Positions 53,273-63,901 of a stretch of DNA of 64,000 nt are shown here, one piece after another (position 1 is the stretch's first letter; each line of letters starts with the position of its first letter). The notes under the pieces are model-generated. The model was not told the DNA's origin and made no database searches. It was given only the letters and a program-made list of their open reading frames with translations. The stretch lies in assembly GCA_949825045.1 (NCBI GenBank), contig OX463818.1, positions 28,846,906 to 28,910,905 of the forward strand, given 5' to 3'. This DNA is from Argyresthia goedartella (Eukaryota; Arthropoda; Insecta; Lepidoptera; Argyresthiidae). A program made the position numbers and the translations under genes.

Positions 53273-56200
53273 CTATAAAATAACCTTTATTAGACGATTA
53301 TACAGGCTGTTACAGGAACGTGTAGTCATATTTTAAGCAGTTGCAAGGGACATCATTCTGAGCAACTTTCTCTATACAATTGATTTGTTTTAAGCAACTA
53401 TGTTTTACTTCATGAGGAATGAAATATAAAGTTGTTATGATCAAATCCGTGTCTTAATAAAAATAGTTGAGAATGATGTTCCTAACAATCACTTTTAAAA
53501 TATGACCCATTCCTTTCTGGTTCCCACACAGGGTATCCATCCTAGTGTAAGGCCAGAAGCAATGTATGTGCTTGTATGTAATTGTTTATATCATGTTACA
53601 TCCTATATAGTGTATGATTCACCTCAATATTACATATGCTTGGGTGGCGCTATAGAGAGGTGCAAGAGATATCCAGCAGTGGGTAGAAGCATGCTGGCCT
53701 GATGATGAATTAAATTTACCTTTGTCATCCGTCGGACCATTTGAGTTTGGCAGGTTTGGCAAGTTCGTCAAATCTGCCGCCAATTTTTTTTTCATTTTTC
53801 CTTTTGGATCTAAAGGGATTAACAATTTCACTACATCTTTGGAGGCGACGTCATCTGAAGTAAAATGCATTTGATTATTTTAACAGTAAGAAACAGTATC
53901 ATACATTTAATAATACGTGCACACTAGGGAAATTTTTTAGCTATCCTGATTGAGTATGATTTTATTAGAGTGTAGCAGAAATATCTATCTGAACGAGCGC
54001 GTAGCGCGACGAAGCGTCGTATTTTTGTGCGGCTGTCCTTAGGTTCTCCTTTTCAGGTCGCATTTCCCAACCAATTCACGTGCAATTTTGTGAGCAAGCT
54101 CGATAATTATATTTATTTTTGTCAATTCGGAAATTTTGGTATGACAAAGTAATTGGTGCGGAAACTTTCATACTCCATGTACGTAACCATGTGCATTCAT
54201 GAGTTTGTAAGTACATATGTGGTATTTAAAGAAAATGCAGTAGGGTTTGAATTTTATTATAGTTCCAATTGTTCATCCGATAAACTTCAAGGGGTCGAAG
54301 GTGTAAGGGGGTGGAAAATTTCTATTATTCTATTACTCTCCATTCTGGTTCCCACACAGGTTATCCATCCTAGTGCAAGGCCAGAAGCAATGTATATGCC
54401 TGTATGTAATTGTTTATATCATATTACATCCTATATAGTGCTATTATGATTCACCTGTATGTGCCTGTATGTAATTGTTTATATCATGTTACATCCTATA
54501 TAGTGCTATTATGCTTTACCTCAATATTACGTATGCTTGGGTGGCGCTATAGAGAGGTGCAAGAGATATCCAGCAGTGGGTCGAAGCATGCTGGCCACAT
54601 GATGAATTCAATTTACCTTTGTCATTCGTGCTTACCATTTGAGTTTGAAGCTGTCGACATTTTTGTTTTGTGTACTCTGGATGGAAATATACGGAGTAGA
54701 AATTTCGCTTTATCTTCGGCGTCGACGTCATCTGAAGTAAAATGCATTTGATTATTTTTACAGTAAGAAACAGAATCATACATTTAATAATACGTGCACT
54801 CTAGGGCAATCTATGTTAGCTATCCTGATTGAGCATGATTTTATTAGTAGAATGCGTAGCGCGAAGAAGTTTCTCCGTTTCAGCTAGTGCAAAAATGCTT
54901 TCGTATTTAAATACGAAAGCATTTAATTGCGGCTGTCCTCAGGTTCTCCTCTTCAGGTCGCATTTCCCAACCGATTCACGTGCAATTTTGTGAGCAGGCT
55001 CGATAATTATACAAATTTTTGTCAAATCAGTTTTTGGAAATTATCCAATATGGTATTACAAAGTGATTGGTACGGCAACTTTCATACTTCATGTACGTTA
55101 CCAGGTGCATTCATAAGTTTGTAATTATGTGGTATTAAAAGAAAATGCAGTCGGGTTTTATTTTTTTTCAAAATATATATTGGTCGGAGGTATAAGGGGG
55201 CGGAATTTTTTGAAAAACAACGCAAATTTCCTTTGTCGTTCATGAAGTTTAAAGCTCACACGGCCATTACAAGAACTATTAACAAAAAACCGACAAGAAC
55301 TATTAACAAAAGACCGAATCGATCAGACTAATTTTATTATTTCAATTAAATAAAAAGAGGTTCCATACTAATCGATAGACCGCTCAGTCCAAAATGTATG
55401 GAAGTGTTTAAAAATAAAGATGCTCAGATCGAATTGGATTCATAGTGTAGGTTTTTCAGGATGACTCCACTAAAATACACCACACGCACCTTTTTGTTAC
55501 AACCTGTTTATGCGAGTTTAGTCTTATCGTAAATAACCGGACATCCTCTAACTCTGTATTATTTGTTAATAGCCCGACTGTATAAGAAATATTTTAAACT
55601 TTATTGTTTTATTTTACAAGATTTTTTATAATAGGTCATGTGATAGATATTTCAATGAATGGCCTAACTTGGGGGATGGACTATAGAAAACGTATGGTTC
55701 TAGATGCTTTTGCTGATTTTTCCTATGCATTATAAGTGTATTTAGAGACGAAATAGACAAACGGTTATGTTTTTATTTCCATTCGCTTATCTCCGCTGCG
55801 CTCCGGTTTTGCCTCTTCTAACTTCGAACCTAACCTATAACAGATACAAATAAAATTGTATACTTCAATACAAACCCAGTGTTCCATTACTTTTTAACTT
55901 CAAACAATGTATTTTGAGTGATTTCGAAATAGCCATTGCGATGTAGAAACGACTGTCTATATTTCAATATTCAAAATTACATAAAAAATAAGACTGCGTA
56001 GGGATCTTACTCAAAACAGAACTCGCTGTTAATAATGTTGTTATTATTTATTCGTGCAAATTATTTATAATAATTAATATTGTAATATTTGTATAAGTTA
56101 ACTACAATCATTTTTTAAAGTTATCTTAGAATCAATCAATTAGGACCCTAATTATCCCCAAAAAAAAAACGCTTTCTAAAGTCGAGCCAATGTGGGTGCA

Positions 56201-56513
56201 CTGTGCCTCTGGCACCCCATATGGGCAGGTTGTGACGCTATATTTTATTACTGTAAGAAGTTTTATTATATGTATGTAAAATCTATAGGTAATAATGCCT
56301 CACCGTAAGGTAATTGTGAAGTTAATCCATCAGAAGTTTCAACATCATGGAGGTTATCATTGTATCCCTCGCTGAATGAAATCTGCAAAACAAATAAAGA
56401 ATTGTATTCTTATGTGGTGTATTATTATAAATGTATTGTGTACTTATTACTCATTAAATATTTACCGTAGCAAAAAGTACTAGAATCCCGAGAAACATAT
56501 AATTCCGTACCAT
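53256..56513 (-). CDS. Candidate host gene: small secreted protein with duplicated exons (about 124 aa)
   Basis: Five exons are joined on the minus strand: 56466-56513, 56304-56382, 54636-54731, 53720-53854 and 53256-53272. All introns are GT-AG and all phases match (0, 1, 1, 1), giving one open frame to a TGA at 53256. The product would have a hydrophobic signal peptide (MVRNYMFLGILVLFAT-ISFS), an acidic segment, then two related modules each starting D-D-V and turning hydrophobic then Lys/Arg-rich. The family is unrecognised. The layout of secretion signal, acidic stretch and short cationic modules would suit a secreted peptide precursor or an immune or storage peptide; that is inference. 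No cysteine is present. Introns contain lepidopteran repeats. A TATA-like tataaag lies at 56549-56555, and the nearest AATAAA after the stop is at 53070-53075. Confidence 0.55.
53720..53854 (-). CDS. Candidate host gene, exon 4 (module copy 2)
   Basis: 135 nt, phase 1 to 1, with an acceptor identical to exon 3's (gcattttacttcag) and donor caaag|gtaaat. It encodes DDVASKDVVKLLIPLDPKG then a Lys-rich run (nine As in a row encode three Lys) and an Asn/Pro-rich end. It arose with exon 3 by tandem duplication of about 880 bp. Confidence 0.55.
54636..54731 (-). CDS. Candidate host gene, exon 3 (module copy 1)
   Basis: 96 nt, phase 1 to 1. The acceptor is gcattttacttcag, the donor aatg|gtaagc. It encodes DDVDAEDKAKFLLRIFPSR plus a basic stretch. 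The donor used by its sister exon (caaag|gtaaat) is also present downstream, but reading to it would run through a TGA and lose phase, so the earlier donor is required. Confidence 0.55.
54893..54924. repeat. Perfect 32-bp palindrome
   Basis: aaatgctttcgtattt followed directly by its exact inverse, with no spacer. The sister unit at about 54015 has only a short 'gtcgtatttttgtgcggc' here, so the palindrome is a gain in this copy. Confidence 0.95.
55141..56303. other. Intron 2 sequence of the candidate gene
   Basis: AT-rich, with 'aagaactattaacaaaa(a/g)accg' twice at 55273-55320. No further exon with the D-D-V motif or the gcattttacttcag acceptor is seen. Confidence 0.45.
56304..56382 (-). CDS. 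Candidate host gene, exon 2 (acidic linker)
   Basis: 79 nt, entered after tttatttgttttgcag and left at tacg|gtgagg, an excellent acceptor and donor pair. It encodes ISFSEGYNDNLHD... with many Asp/Glu. It ends in phase 1. Confidence 0.6.
56466..56513 (-). CDS. Candidate host gene, exon 1 (signal peptide)
   Basis: 48 nt from the ATG: 16 codons, Met-Val-Arg-Asn then a hydrophobic run. The donor is acg|gtaaat. Intron 1 is 83 nt, a common size in insects. The ATG is preceded by 'aaccacagaag'. Confidence 0.6.
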
Positions 56514-56555
56514 CTTCTGTGGTTTCTACCCTCTGGCTTCAATCATTTCTTTATA

Positions 56556-57269
56556 TTGCATGCAGTTGGAAGTATTAATTGAAAATTACCTCCTTGATGA
56601 TTTGAAACGAATCCTTTGGATACAGTTTGGGCCTGACGAATAACAATAAACGAAAACCAAGTTTAGACAGAAATTGTGTATATGTCACGGAAAAAATAAT
56701 AAAGGGTAGTATTTAATCGAATATCAAATATAAGAAGTCTAACCTAACTTGATGAATTAATAACTCAGCTTCAAAATTAATAACTCAGCCTAAAATATAA
56801 TAACTCAGCCTCAATATTTAAGGCTCAGTTACTATCAGAGATGCAACAAATAGTTATGTGGCCAATTTAACTTGTGACGATTTTATCAATTTTAGGGTTC
56901 CTAAAAGGAAAAAAAGGAACTCTCAAATGATCACTTCATTGTCCATCCGTCTGTCAAAACCCTTTTTCTTAGAAATGCGTAGAGGTATCGTGTTGAAATG
57001 AATATCGATTATTCAAGTCTGTGGTCTCTTGAAGTTGTGAAATATCAAATTTTATAGGCCAACGCAATAAAAAGATACCGTTGGTCTCATAATTTTGCTG
57101 AATTTGCTTGATACTCGAATACCGGAGGAGGCCGGCGCTTCATCGTTCGTGATTTAAAAAGATTGTATCTTTTCTTTAGAAAACCGGGGAAGTACCGTTA
57201 CTTAGCTTTTAAAACTATTTATTCCTAGTCAAAATAGTAAACGTAGCAAAGGAACATAATTATTTGTTT
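56556..57269. other. Upstream region of the candidate gene
   Basis: No ORF of note. A short repeat array lies at 56756-56830, and 'ttttagggttcctaaaaggaaaaaa' at about 56893 looks like a repeat fragment. Promoter elements beyond a TATA-like tataaag cannot be assigned. Confidence 0.4.
56756..56830. repeat. Short tandem repeat (aataactcagc, three copies)
   Basis: aattaataactcagc(t/c)t repeats at about 22-bp spacing three times, then an inverted 'aggctcagtta' follows. Confidence 0.75.
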
Positions 57270-57417
57270 GTCCTTTGAGATTAGCAATGACACTTGTAGT
57301 ACCGCGTAGTGTACGCCTTTCACACACTATATTTTTGGAATCCTTTATTTGAATCCATTTTTTTTTTTCGGGGTAGTTGTGTATCACCTCACCCGCGCGC
57401 ATTTTGCAACCTTCATT
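57270..57417. repeat. DIRS left inverted terminal repeat
   Basis: Inverse of 62309-62454, including 'accgcgtagtgtacgcc', 'tttggaatcctttatttgaa' and 'tatcacctcacccgcgcgc'. Confidence 0.92.
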
Positions 57418-57522
57418 CGCGTTCTAGTGCTCCGTCTTTCCATACGTTGCGCCCGCGTTCCGACCGCACCCCTATTCTAGTAGCTGTTGTTGTGAATTTT
57501 GAACTCTTGGTGAACTGTTGGA

Positions 57523-59203
57523 ATGCCGCGGAAAAGAAAACACCGCGACGACGACGACGATGTCGCAGTTGAACGAAAAATAAGAAAGCTGCAAAGAAAA
57601 CTAGCACGAAGACGGCACCGGCGAAACAAGGAAGATTCCGACGATACGTCGTCATCGCGAGGTTCCACGCCTTCGAGGTCATACCCGCCAGGTACGCACG
57701 TCCGGAATAGGGACGTGACCTACTTTTTACACATCGCATCTATGGTGCCAACATTGATATTGCAATTTGAACACTATTTTCGTTACAAGAGGATTGTACT
57801 CTAATTAACGATTACATGATTATACCAACCAAATTATTCAATTTCAAGTAAAGAAACACTGTGTTTTTACTTTATTGGTTTTGTAATCATGCTAAAGTAG
57901 ATAAAGCGGACAGCACATTGGGGCTGTTTCATTCTACCTATGTACCTTTATAGTCTATAGCGGCCAGTACAATGGGACTGGTTTACAGACTTATTACGTA
58001 CATACCTACAAGTTAGGTGTTGTTTTGTCGAATTGCAAGATCAATAAGTTAGCAAAGTAGTAGAATTAGCGAACAGTATTGTTGGGGACTGTTTCAACTG
58101 CATACTTGCTAACGTCACAGTCTTAAGCGGCCATTACTAGTGGAATGGTTCATGACTGATGTTACCTGAGGACTAGCTCCTTGTTTCAACTATAGGCATA
58201 TATTGATATCCTCAGGCTGGCTATAGCGACTAGTACTAGGGACTAGTTCAAGTTAGACTGAATTATCATTGCTTTGGTCTCGTTATTTTCGGACATTGAA
58301 ATAGTACAACCAGCATTCAGCGATTATGAGCCTGACGAGCTAACAGACCCAATCCTACCGGTCGAAACCAGTCAGACTGATGAAACGACGGTGCCGCTAT
58401 CTACGGACACGGCCAAAGCTGCCATCCCAGACGAGACTAATACAATTGATTTTGACATATTACAGCTTCTAGGAGATGATCCCACGGTTTTTAACACTTA
58501 CGGGAAGGAGATACAAAAGGACATAGCAGTTCGGCTTGAACACTACGCCACAACAGGGCTCACTAAAGAAGCCCGAAAAGTATTGAAAGAAAAGTATCTT
58601 ACACCTAGTAACTGTAAGTTAATCGACCCGCCTGTCCTTAACGGAGAGATCAAAGCAGCGGTTAGCGATACGTTGACCAGGCGTGATAAATCGATTGAAG
58701 AAGGACAAAAAGATCTGACGGTAGCTATAGCATGCATGAGCGAAGTCTTATCCAATTTGATTTCGACAAAGGACAAGGACATGAAAATGGTAAAAACTTT
58801 GATGGATGCGTGCAAAATTTTATGTGACTGCCAACATGCACACTCGAAAACACGTAAACAATTTATCCTAACTGCTTTGAAAACTGAGATGAAATCACAA
58901 CTTCAAAACACCAAAATTGACCAGTACCTCTTCAGTGAAAATTTAGCTGACACTTTAAAATCAGCTAAAGCCATAAATAAATCCGGCGCAGAACTGAAGT
59001 CCAGTCAAGTACCCAAGCCTCAACCAAGCAAAAAGCCAGCGCCAGCGAAGCGTTTAAACTGGAAGGGTCATCTTCCGCCTTGCAGGCAGCAGCGAGTACA
59101 AAGGACGAAGGAGCTTGCCACGACTTCGATGAAGAATCGGCCGGGTCCTTCATCGAAACCATCGTCGTATCGGCAACCCAATCAGCAGTACCATCGCAGA
59201 TAA
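57523..59203 (+). CDS. DIRS gag, probably spliced (57523-57691 joined to 58314-59203)
   Basis: The first part starts with an ATG at 57523 in a highly charged segment (MPRKRKHRDDDDD, then an Arg/Lys-rich helix and Ser-rich run). At 57691 ccgccag|gtacgc is a good donor. The long frame 58274-59203 is DIRS gag ('FDILQLLGDDPTVFNTYGKEIQKDIAVRLEHY', 'LIDPPVLNGEIKAAVSDTL', 'KILCDCQHAHSKTRKQF'). With the acceptor acaaccag|cattc at 58313 the two parts join in phase (P-P-A-F-S-D-Y-E). The 622-nt interval is stop-rich and has no coding look. The acceptor's pyrimidine tract is weak, so an alternative is that gag begins in the second frame. Confidence 0.6.
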
Positions 59204-59246
59204 TCCCGGTAAACTATGCCGGTAGGCTTGCGTTACATTATGACAT

Positions 59247-60878
59247 ATGGAATTATTAACTGAAGATCCGCTTATTCTTTCATATATTGAAGGATATAAA
59301 ATACTATTTTCTCGTCCTGTGACACAGAAGGCTTTACCAAAATTCCAAAATTTTTCTGTAGCTGACAAAAAACAATTTAGGACAGCGATTGACAATCTGT
59401 TATCAATAGGCGCAGTATCAAAATGTATTTTTTGTCATGATCAATATCTATCAAGTATCTTCTTGATCCCAAAGCCCAATGGAAAAATGAGATTGATATT
59501 AAACTTAAAATCTCTTAATAAATTCATTGACACAGCTCACTTTAAAATTGAGGACTTGCGTACAGCATTAAAATTAATATCGAGGAATAGTTTCATGAGT
59601 ACGCTCGATTTGAAAGATGCATATTTCTTGATAAAAATCCATCCTAATTTCAAAAAATATTTGAGATTTCAGTGGGAGCAAGATACTTACGAATTCAACG
59701 TTTTTACCTTTCGGCCTTAGTACGGCACCGTTCGTGTTCACCAAAATCTTGAAACCGGTTGTAAAACTTCTTCGCCTTAAGGGTTATCTATCTACGGTTT
59801 ATTTAGATGATTTTTTGCTAATTGGCCAGTTTTACGATGAATGTGTTGTGAAGAACATATGCGATACAAAAAGACTATTGACAGCATTAGGCTTTATCAT
59901 TAACGAAGGAAAAAGCTGCCTTACTCCCTATAAAATTTGTAAATTCCTAGGATATGTAATTGACTCGCAAAAGTTCCAGGTTAGTCTTCCTGTAGAAAAG
60001 GCAAAATGTATCCCAACTGAGATTACTAAGTATCTTTAACTCAAGAGAAGTAAAATAAGAGATTTTGCCAGTTTTGTGGGTCTTTTAGTTTCGGCCTGCC
60101 CTGCCATTGAATACGGTTGGCTTTATACAAAGCTCTTTGAACGCTGTAAATTTTAAGCTTGATCAAAGATAATGATTATGACAGCTACATGACGATACCT
60201 GATTACATAATTTCGGATTTACGTTGGTGGAAACATGCAATTTCCCACTCGGTAAAGACTATCAAAAATGACGAATTTTGCCTGGAAATCTATTCTGATG
60301 CCTCTAAAACGGGGTGGGGGATTGCGTGTGGAGAAGAAACCGCAAGTGGACTATGGAGTGAGGAGGAACGATTACAACATATTAATTATCCCGAAATATT
60401 GGCTGCATATTTTGCAAAGAGTTTAACACATTGTCAAATCTTACTACGAATAGACAACACCACTGCCATATCATATGTGAATAGAATGGGTGGGATTCAA
60501 TATCCACACTTAACAGATGTTACGAAACAGTTATGGCAGTGGTGTGCACGTCGAAGCCTAGATGTTTATGCTACATATATTCGATCATCTGATAATGTAA
60601 TCGCTGATGCCGAATCAAGACGCATACACCCAGATATAGAATGGGAGCTAAGTGATTATGACTTTAAAAGGATAATTACAAAGTTTCAACCACCTGTTGT
60701 AGACTTATTTGCCAGCAGAGTCTCATGGCATAAAGATCCGGACGCATTTGCAATCAATGCTTTCAGAATATCCTGGTCCGATCTTTATTTTTATGCGTTC
60801 CCTCCTTTCACCATGATCCTTAAGTCGTTGCGAAAGATAATCACTGATAAAGCTAGGGGCATCATGATGGTACCATAA
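59247..60878 (+). pseudogene. DIRS reverse transcriptase and RNase H, frameshifted
   Basis: 59247-59720 carries 'FFLIPKPNGKMRLILNLKSLNKFI'-like RT blocks and 'MSTLDLKDAYFLIKIHP'. A shift at about 59715 leads into 59734-60039 with the catalytic 'VYLDDFLLIG' and 'LGFIINEGKSCLTP'. After more breaks near 60040-60160, RNase H is open at 60159-60878: 'LEIYSDASKTGWGIACGE', 'YPEILAAYFAKSL', 'RIDNTTAISYVNRMGG', 'SSDNVIADAESRR'. This order and the missing integrase are typical of DIRS pol. Confidence 0.88.
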
Positions 60879-61036
60879 TGGCCCACTCAACCATGATTCG
60901 CTCTATTTAAGAGGTTATTAAAATCAGAATTATTATTATTGAAAGCAGATGATAACTTAATAGTTTCTCCTTATTCCAGCTATCGACAAATCCACACCCA
61001 AGTTACCCTGGTAGCAGGAATATTGTCGAACAAGCC

Positions 61037-62013
61037 ATGTTAAGAAGAAATATTCCATCAGCCGCAATGGACATTATGGCCTCTTCCTTATCGGACAATA
61101 CCATGAAACAATACGAGGTCTATTTTAAGAAATGGTTTCTATTTTGCAATCAAAATAATCTGGATATATATGAAACACCTATTTCTAATGTGATAACCTT
61201 CTTAACGCAATTATTTGAAGCTGGTGCCCAGTATGGTACTTTAAATACTTGCCGTTCTGCATTATCTTTGATAATGACAGCTCTGGACTAAACGATATCG
61301 GAGATGATTGTAATTTGAAGAGGTTCTTTAAGGGCATATTCCGTTTAAGGCCTCCTTTGCCGAGGTATAACACTACTTGGGACACTACCTTGGTTCTTAA
61401 CTACGTCGCTATATTGGTATCCAAATGAAGGCTTGAGTTTCCAAAAAAAAAAAAAACTTTTAAAATAGTTACGCTTCTCGCCTTAATTATGGCTCACAGA
61501 TCTCAAACAATTTGAAAAATTAGAGTTTGCAACATCGAGTCACAATCCACAAAGGTCATCATAAAAAATCCAGACCTTATTAAAACATCTCGCGTTGGAG
61601 CGTCCTAACCGATATTATCTATACCGTTTTTCGATGAACGGCCCGAAATATGCCCTGCAAGAACATTGAATGCATACTTAGATTTAACAAATCCAATGCG
61701 TGCGGATATTGATAATTTATTCATTAGTATAAGAAAGCCATATAGGGCAGTAGGTTCACAAACTTTGAGCCGTTGGGTTAAATCTACCCTAGATATGTGT
61801 GGCATAGATGTGACTGTTTATTCCGCACATAGTACGCGGCATGCCGCTACATCTGCAGCTCGTTCCTTCGGTGTCAGTCTTGACAGAATAAGAAAAACAG
61901 CTGGCTGGAGTGCTAACTCCTACACTTTTGCCAAATTTTATAGCAAAACGGTAGATAATTATTGTAATGACGATTCATTTGCTAGAACATTATTAAGTAA
62001 ATCGAACAATTGA
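61037..62013 (+). pseudogene. DIRS tyrosine recombinase, frameshifted
   Basis: The N-terminal core-binding part is at 61037-61291 ('SSLSDNTMKQYEVYFKKWFLFC', 'VITFLTQLFEAGAQYGTLNTCRSAL'). The middle (61290-61660) is broken. The catalytic C-terminus is at 61666-62013, with 'SAHSTRHAATSAA' (H-x-x-R motif), 'IRKTAGWSANSYTFAKFYSK' (catalytic Tyr) and the end at 62013. It would integrate the circular DNA by site-specific-type recombination. The first catalytic Arg region lies in the broken part. Confidence 0.85.
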
Positions 62014-62089
62014 AAGCAATTGGTCTATTGTTATCATGTCTTAATTATATCTGGTTCCATCCGAAAGTGATATATTTCACGATTAGCTC

Positions 62090-62215
62090 TAAAAGTCTAC
62101 AAGTGTCATTGCTAATCTCAAAGGACAAAGCACGACATATGATTAAACGAACTAACCTGTACGTGAAGTTCTATCATAATTATAGGAGTGCTTTGTCCGA
62201 AGAGATTAGCAAACC
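62090..62215. repeat. DIRS internal complementary region
   Basis: ctacaagtgtcattgctaatctc (62098 on) repeats 62425-62447 directly. cctgtacgtgaagttctatc...gagattagca (62157-62211) is the inverse of 62440-62496. Confidence 0.8.
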
Positions 62216-62308
62216 CTCCCACCCTTGCTTCTACAAATCTACACCCTATGAAGTAAGATCGTGAAATACTTTTTTATTGGAACGATATAAATACTTATCT
62301 CTGAACTA

Positions 62309-62454
62309 AATGAAGGTTGCAAAATGCGCGCGGGTGAGGTGATACACAACTACCAAAAAAAAAAAATGGATTCAAATAAAGGATTCCAAAAATATAGTGT
62401 GTGAAAGGCGTACACTACGCGGTACTACAAGTGTCATTGCTAATCTCTTCGGAC
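62309..62454. repeat. DIRS right inverted terminal repeat
   Basis: Inverse of 57270-57417. The sequence continues to about 62496 as the inverse of part of the internal complementary region. Confidence 0.92.
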
Positions 62455-62760
62455 AAAGCACTCCTATAATTATGATAGAACTTCACGTACAGGTAAAATC
62501 GTTTAATCATTAATTATAAATAATACAATATAAGGCCCTGCTTAGGTTAGAATTTAAAAAAAAACTAAATACTTTTCTGAATATTTTCTAGTTTTCCTAT
62601 CAGTTTCAATCTACATATTTTCTGTTTATGTATTTAACTATTCATTAGGCACTGAATAATATCAATGAAGTAGGGCACTACAGTAACAGAGTAACGGGTA
62701 GCCATTCCTAAATAAGCCAGAATTGTTCTTACTCAGAGCCTGCCACTAACCTGAAGTAAG

Positions 62761-62913
62761 ATGACGACCCGTAGAATGTATAGTGAGCAACAGAAGGCCA
62801 AGTTTCAACAGAACATAACTGAAGCCGAAGAGATCAAAAACTGCCTACTAGCAGAAACAAATGAAACGAACTTTGAGTTGAGACGATTAAAAGCAAAAAA
62901 AGCTACCAACTGA
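62761..62913 (+). CDS. Small ORF of 50 codons, unrecognised
   Basis: Begins MTTRRMYSEQQKAKFQQNIT and ends ...ELRRLKAKKATN. It is charged, helix-prone and Lys/Glu/Gln-rich. It lies just upstream of a (GA)n run. It could be the N-terminus of a transposon gag or an exon; I see no splice or domain evidence. Its flank 62497-62760 shows no other feature. Confidence 0.25.
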   Translation: MTTRRMYSEQQKAKFQQNITEAEEIKNCLLAETNETNFELRRLKAKKATN

Positions 62914-62925
62914 TTGAGGAGGTGA

Positions 62926-62926
62926 T

Positions 62927-62962
<36 letters not shown>

Positions 62963-63300
62963 TTTATTTCATAATTCTGTACACAATACATGGTAACATG
63001 ACATTACAACAAAAAAAACTGTACTGCAAATAAAAGTAAGAAAAATAGGCCTTAATATTTTAACAATTGCTTATAAAACTACACTTATAACTAGTATACG
63101 TCTAAGCTAGCAATAACAAATTAATAGGACTAAGTTATTGTGTATTTTCTACAAACCTTTGAAAAAGGTACGAACTTACTCCCAAGGAAGGAAACGCTGA
63201 TTTTCAGTCGCACCCTATTGCTCGCTCGATAGATCTCTGGAATGCAAAAGCACCAAAGACATGATTGCCATTTAAAATTAAACTAAATTAAAATTTACAT
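62926..63300 (-). mobile_element. LINE 3' end with (TC)n tail
   Basis: Minus strand: a 3' UTR ending 'gaaataaatgtttctctctctc', with the TC repeat being the (ga)n at 62926-62957 on the plus strand. Microsatellite-tailed 3' ends are usual for several LINE and SINE families. It may be continuous with the coding remnant at 63560-63901. Confidence 0.55.
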
Positions 63301-63559
63301 AAAACACAAACAGCTCAAAAAATGGACAGCATAAATCATACATATCGATTGCATTTCAAAATACTTCATTCAACACTTGACCACACACATTAAAAATAAT
63401 TATAACGATTTTAATAAATATTTAGAATAATAACAATATACATAATGGATTGCATTACGATAAAGTAAATATGTATATTAATATGAAAATAAAAATGCTA
63501 TATATATATTCTACATAATTATAAATGATGTACAATAATCAAATGATAAATAATATAAT

Positions 63560-63901
63560 ATAATGTATACTTAAGTACTACCGCGGGAAGCCTTCACCAT
63601 CAGATCAACATTTGTTTATCTAGTAAAATTATTTTGTACTTTTTCTTAAAACGTACAGAGTCAATAGTAGGAATACGAAGTGTTGGAGGGAGATGTTTCA
63701 GCATTTAGTAGCCTGATACCGAAAACTTCCCTCAAAAGCTCTAGTTTTGTGATAAGGTGTTGAGAGTATAAAACCATTAATATTCCTTGAATTAAAACCA
63801 TACGTTTTCCATGATAGTTTTTCATGGAGGTATGAGGGTTTTTTATTTTTAAGTAGTGATAAAATTAAGGTGGCAGGATGAAGTTTTCTAAGGGATTCCA
63901 T
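63560..63901 (-). pseudogene. LINE ORF2 C-terminal remnant
   Basis: The frame 63698-63901 ends 'HKTRAFEGSFRYQATKC'. After a shift, 'LKHLPPTLRIPTIDSVRFKKKYKIILL' follows leftwards. This is the common LINE ending (FRYQA...WN.LP..LR....FK..YK..L). No RT is in the window; the element may extend past or be truncated near 63901. Confidence 0.6.

Larger units (their letters stand above)
53500..55140. repeat. Tandem duplication of about 0.85-0.9 kb covering exons 3 and 4
   Basis: Matching landmarks: 'ggttcccacacagg' at 53519 and 54349; 'cttgggtggcgctatagagaggtgcaag' at 53638 and 54535; the exon acceptor at 53855 and 54732; 'caggttctcc.tttcaggtcgcatttccc' at about 54050 and 54940; 'aactttcatactccatgtacg' at about 54165 and 55078. 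The second unit has an extra internal duplication of about 65 bp (54388-54515). Part of the unit is ordinary lepidopteran intron repeat. Confidence 0.85.
57270..62466 (+). mobile_element. DIRS-type retrotransposon (tyrosine recombinase), defective
   Basis: Inverted terminal repeats of about 147 bp: 57270-57417 (gtcctttgagattagcaatg...aaccttcatt) and 62309-62454. Near the right end, 62090-62215 repeats parts of both outer ends, matching the internal complementary region that DIRS elements use to rebuild ends from a circle. Genes in order: gag, RT, RNase H, tyrosine recombinase. There is no DDE integrase and no target duplication, as expected for DIRS. Confidence 0.92.

Noticed and set aside
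53619..53870. 83-codon frame read through exon 4 into the intron as one protein
   Set aside because: Its downstream half is intron repeat sequence that reappears at 54516-54600, while a donor and acceptor of matching phase define the exon inside it.
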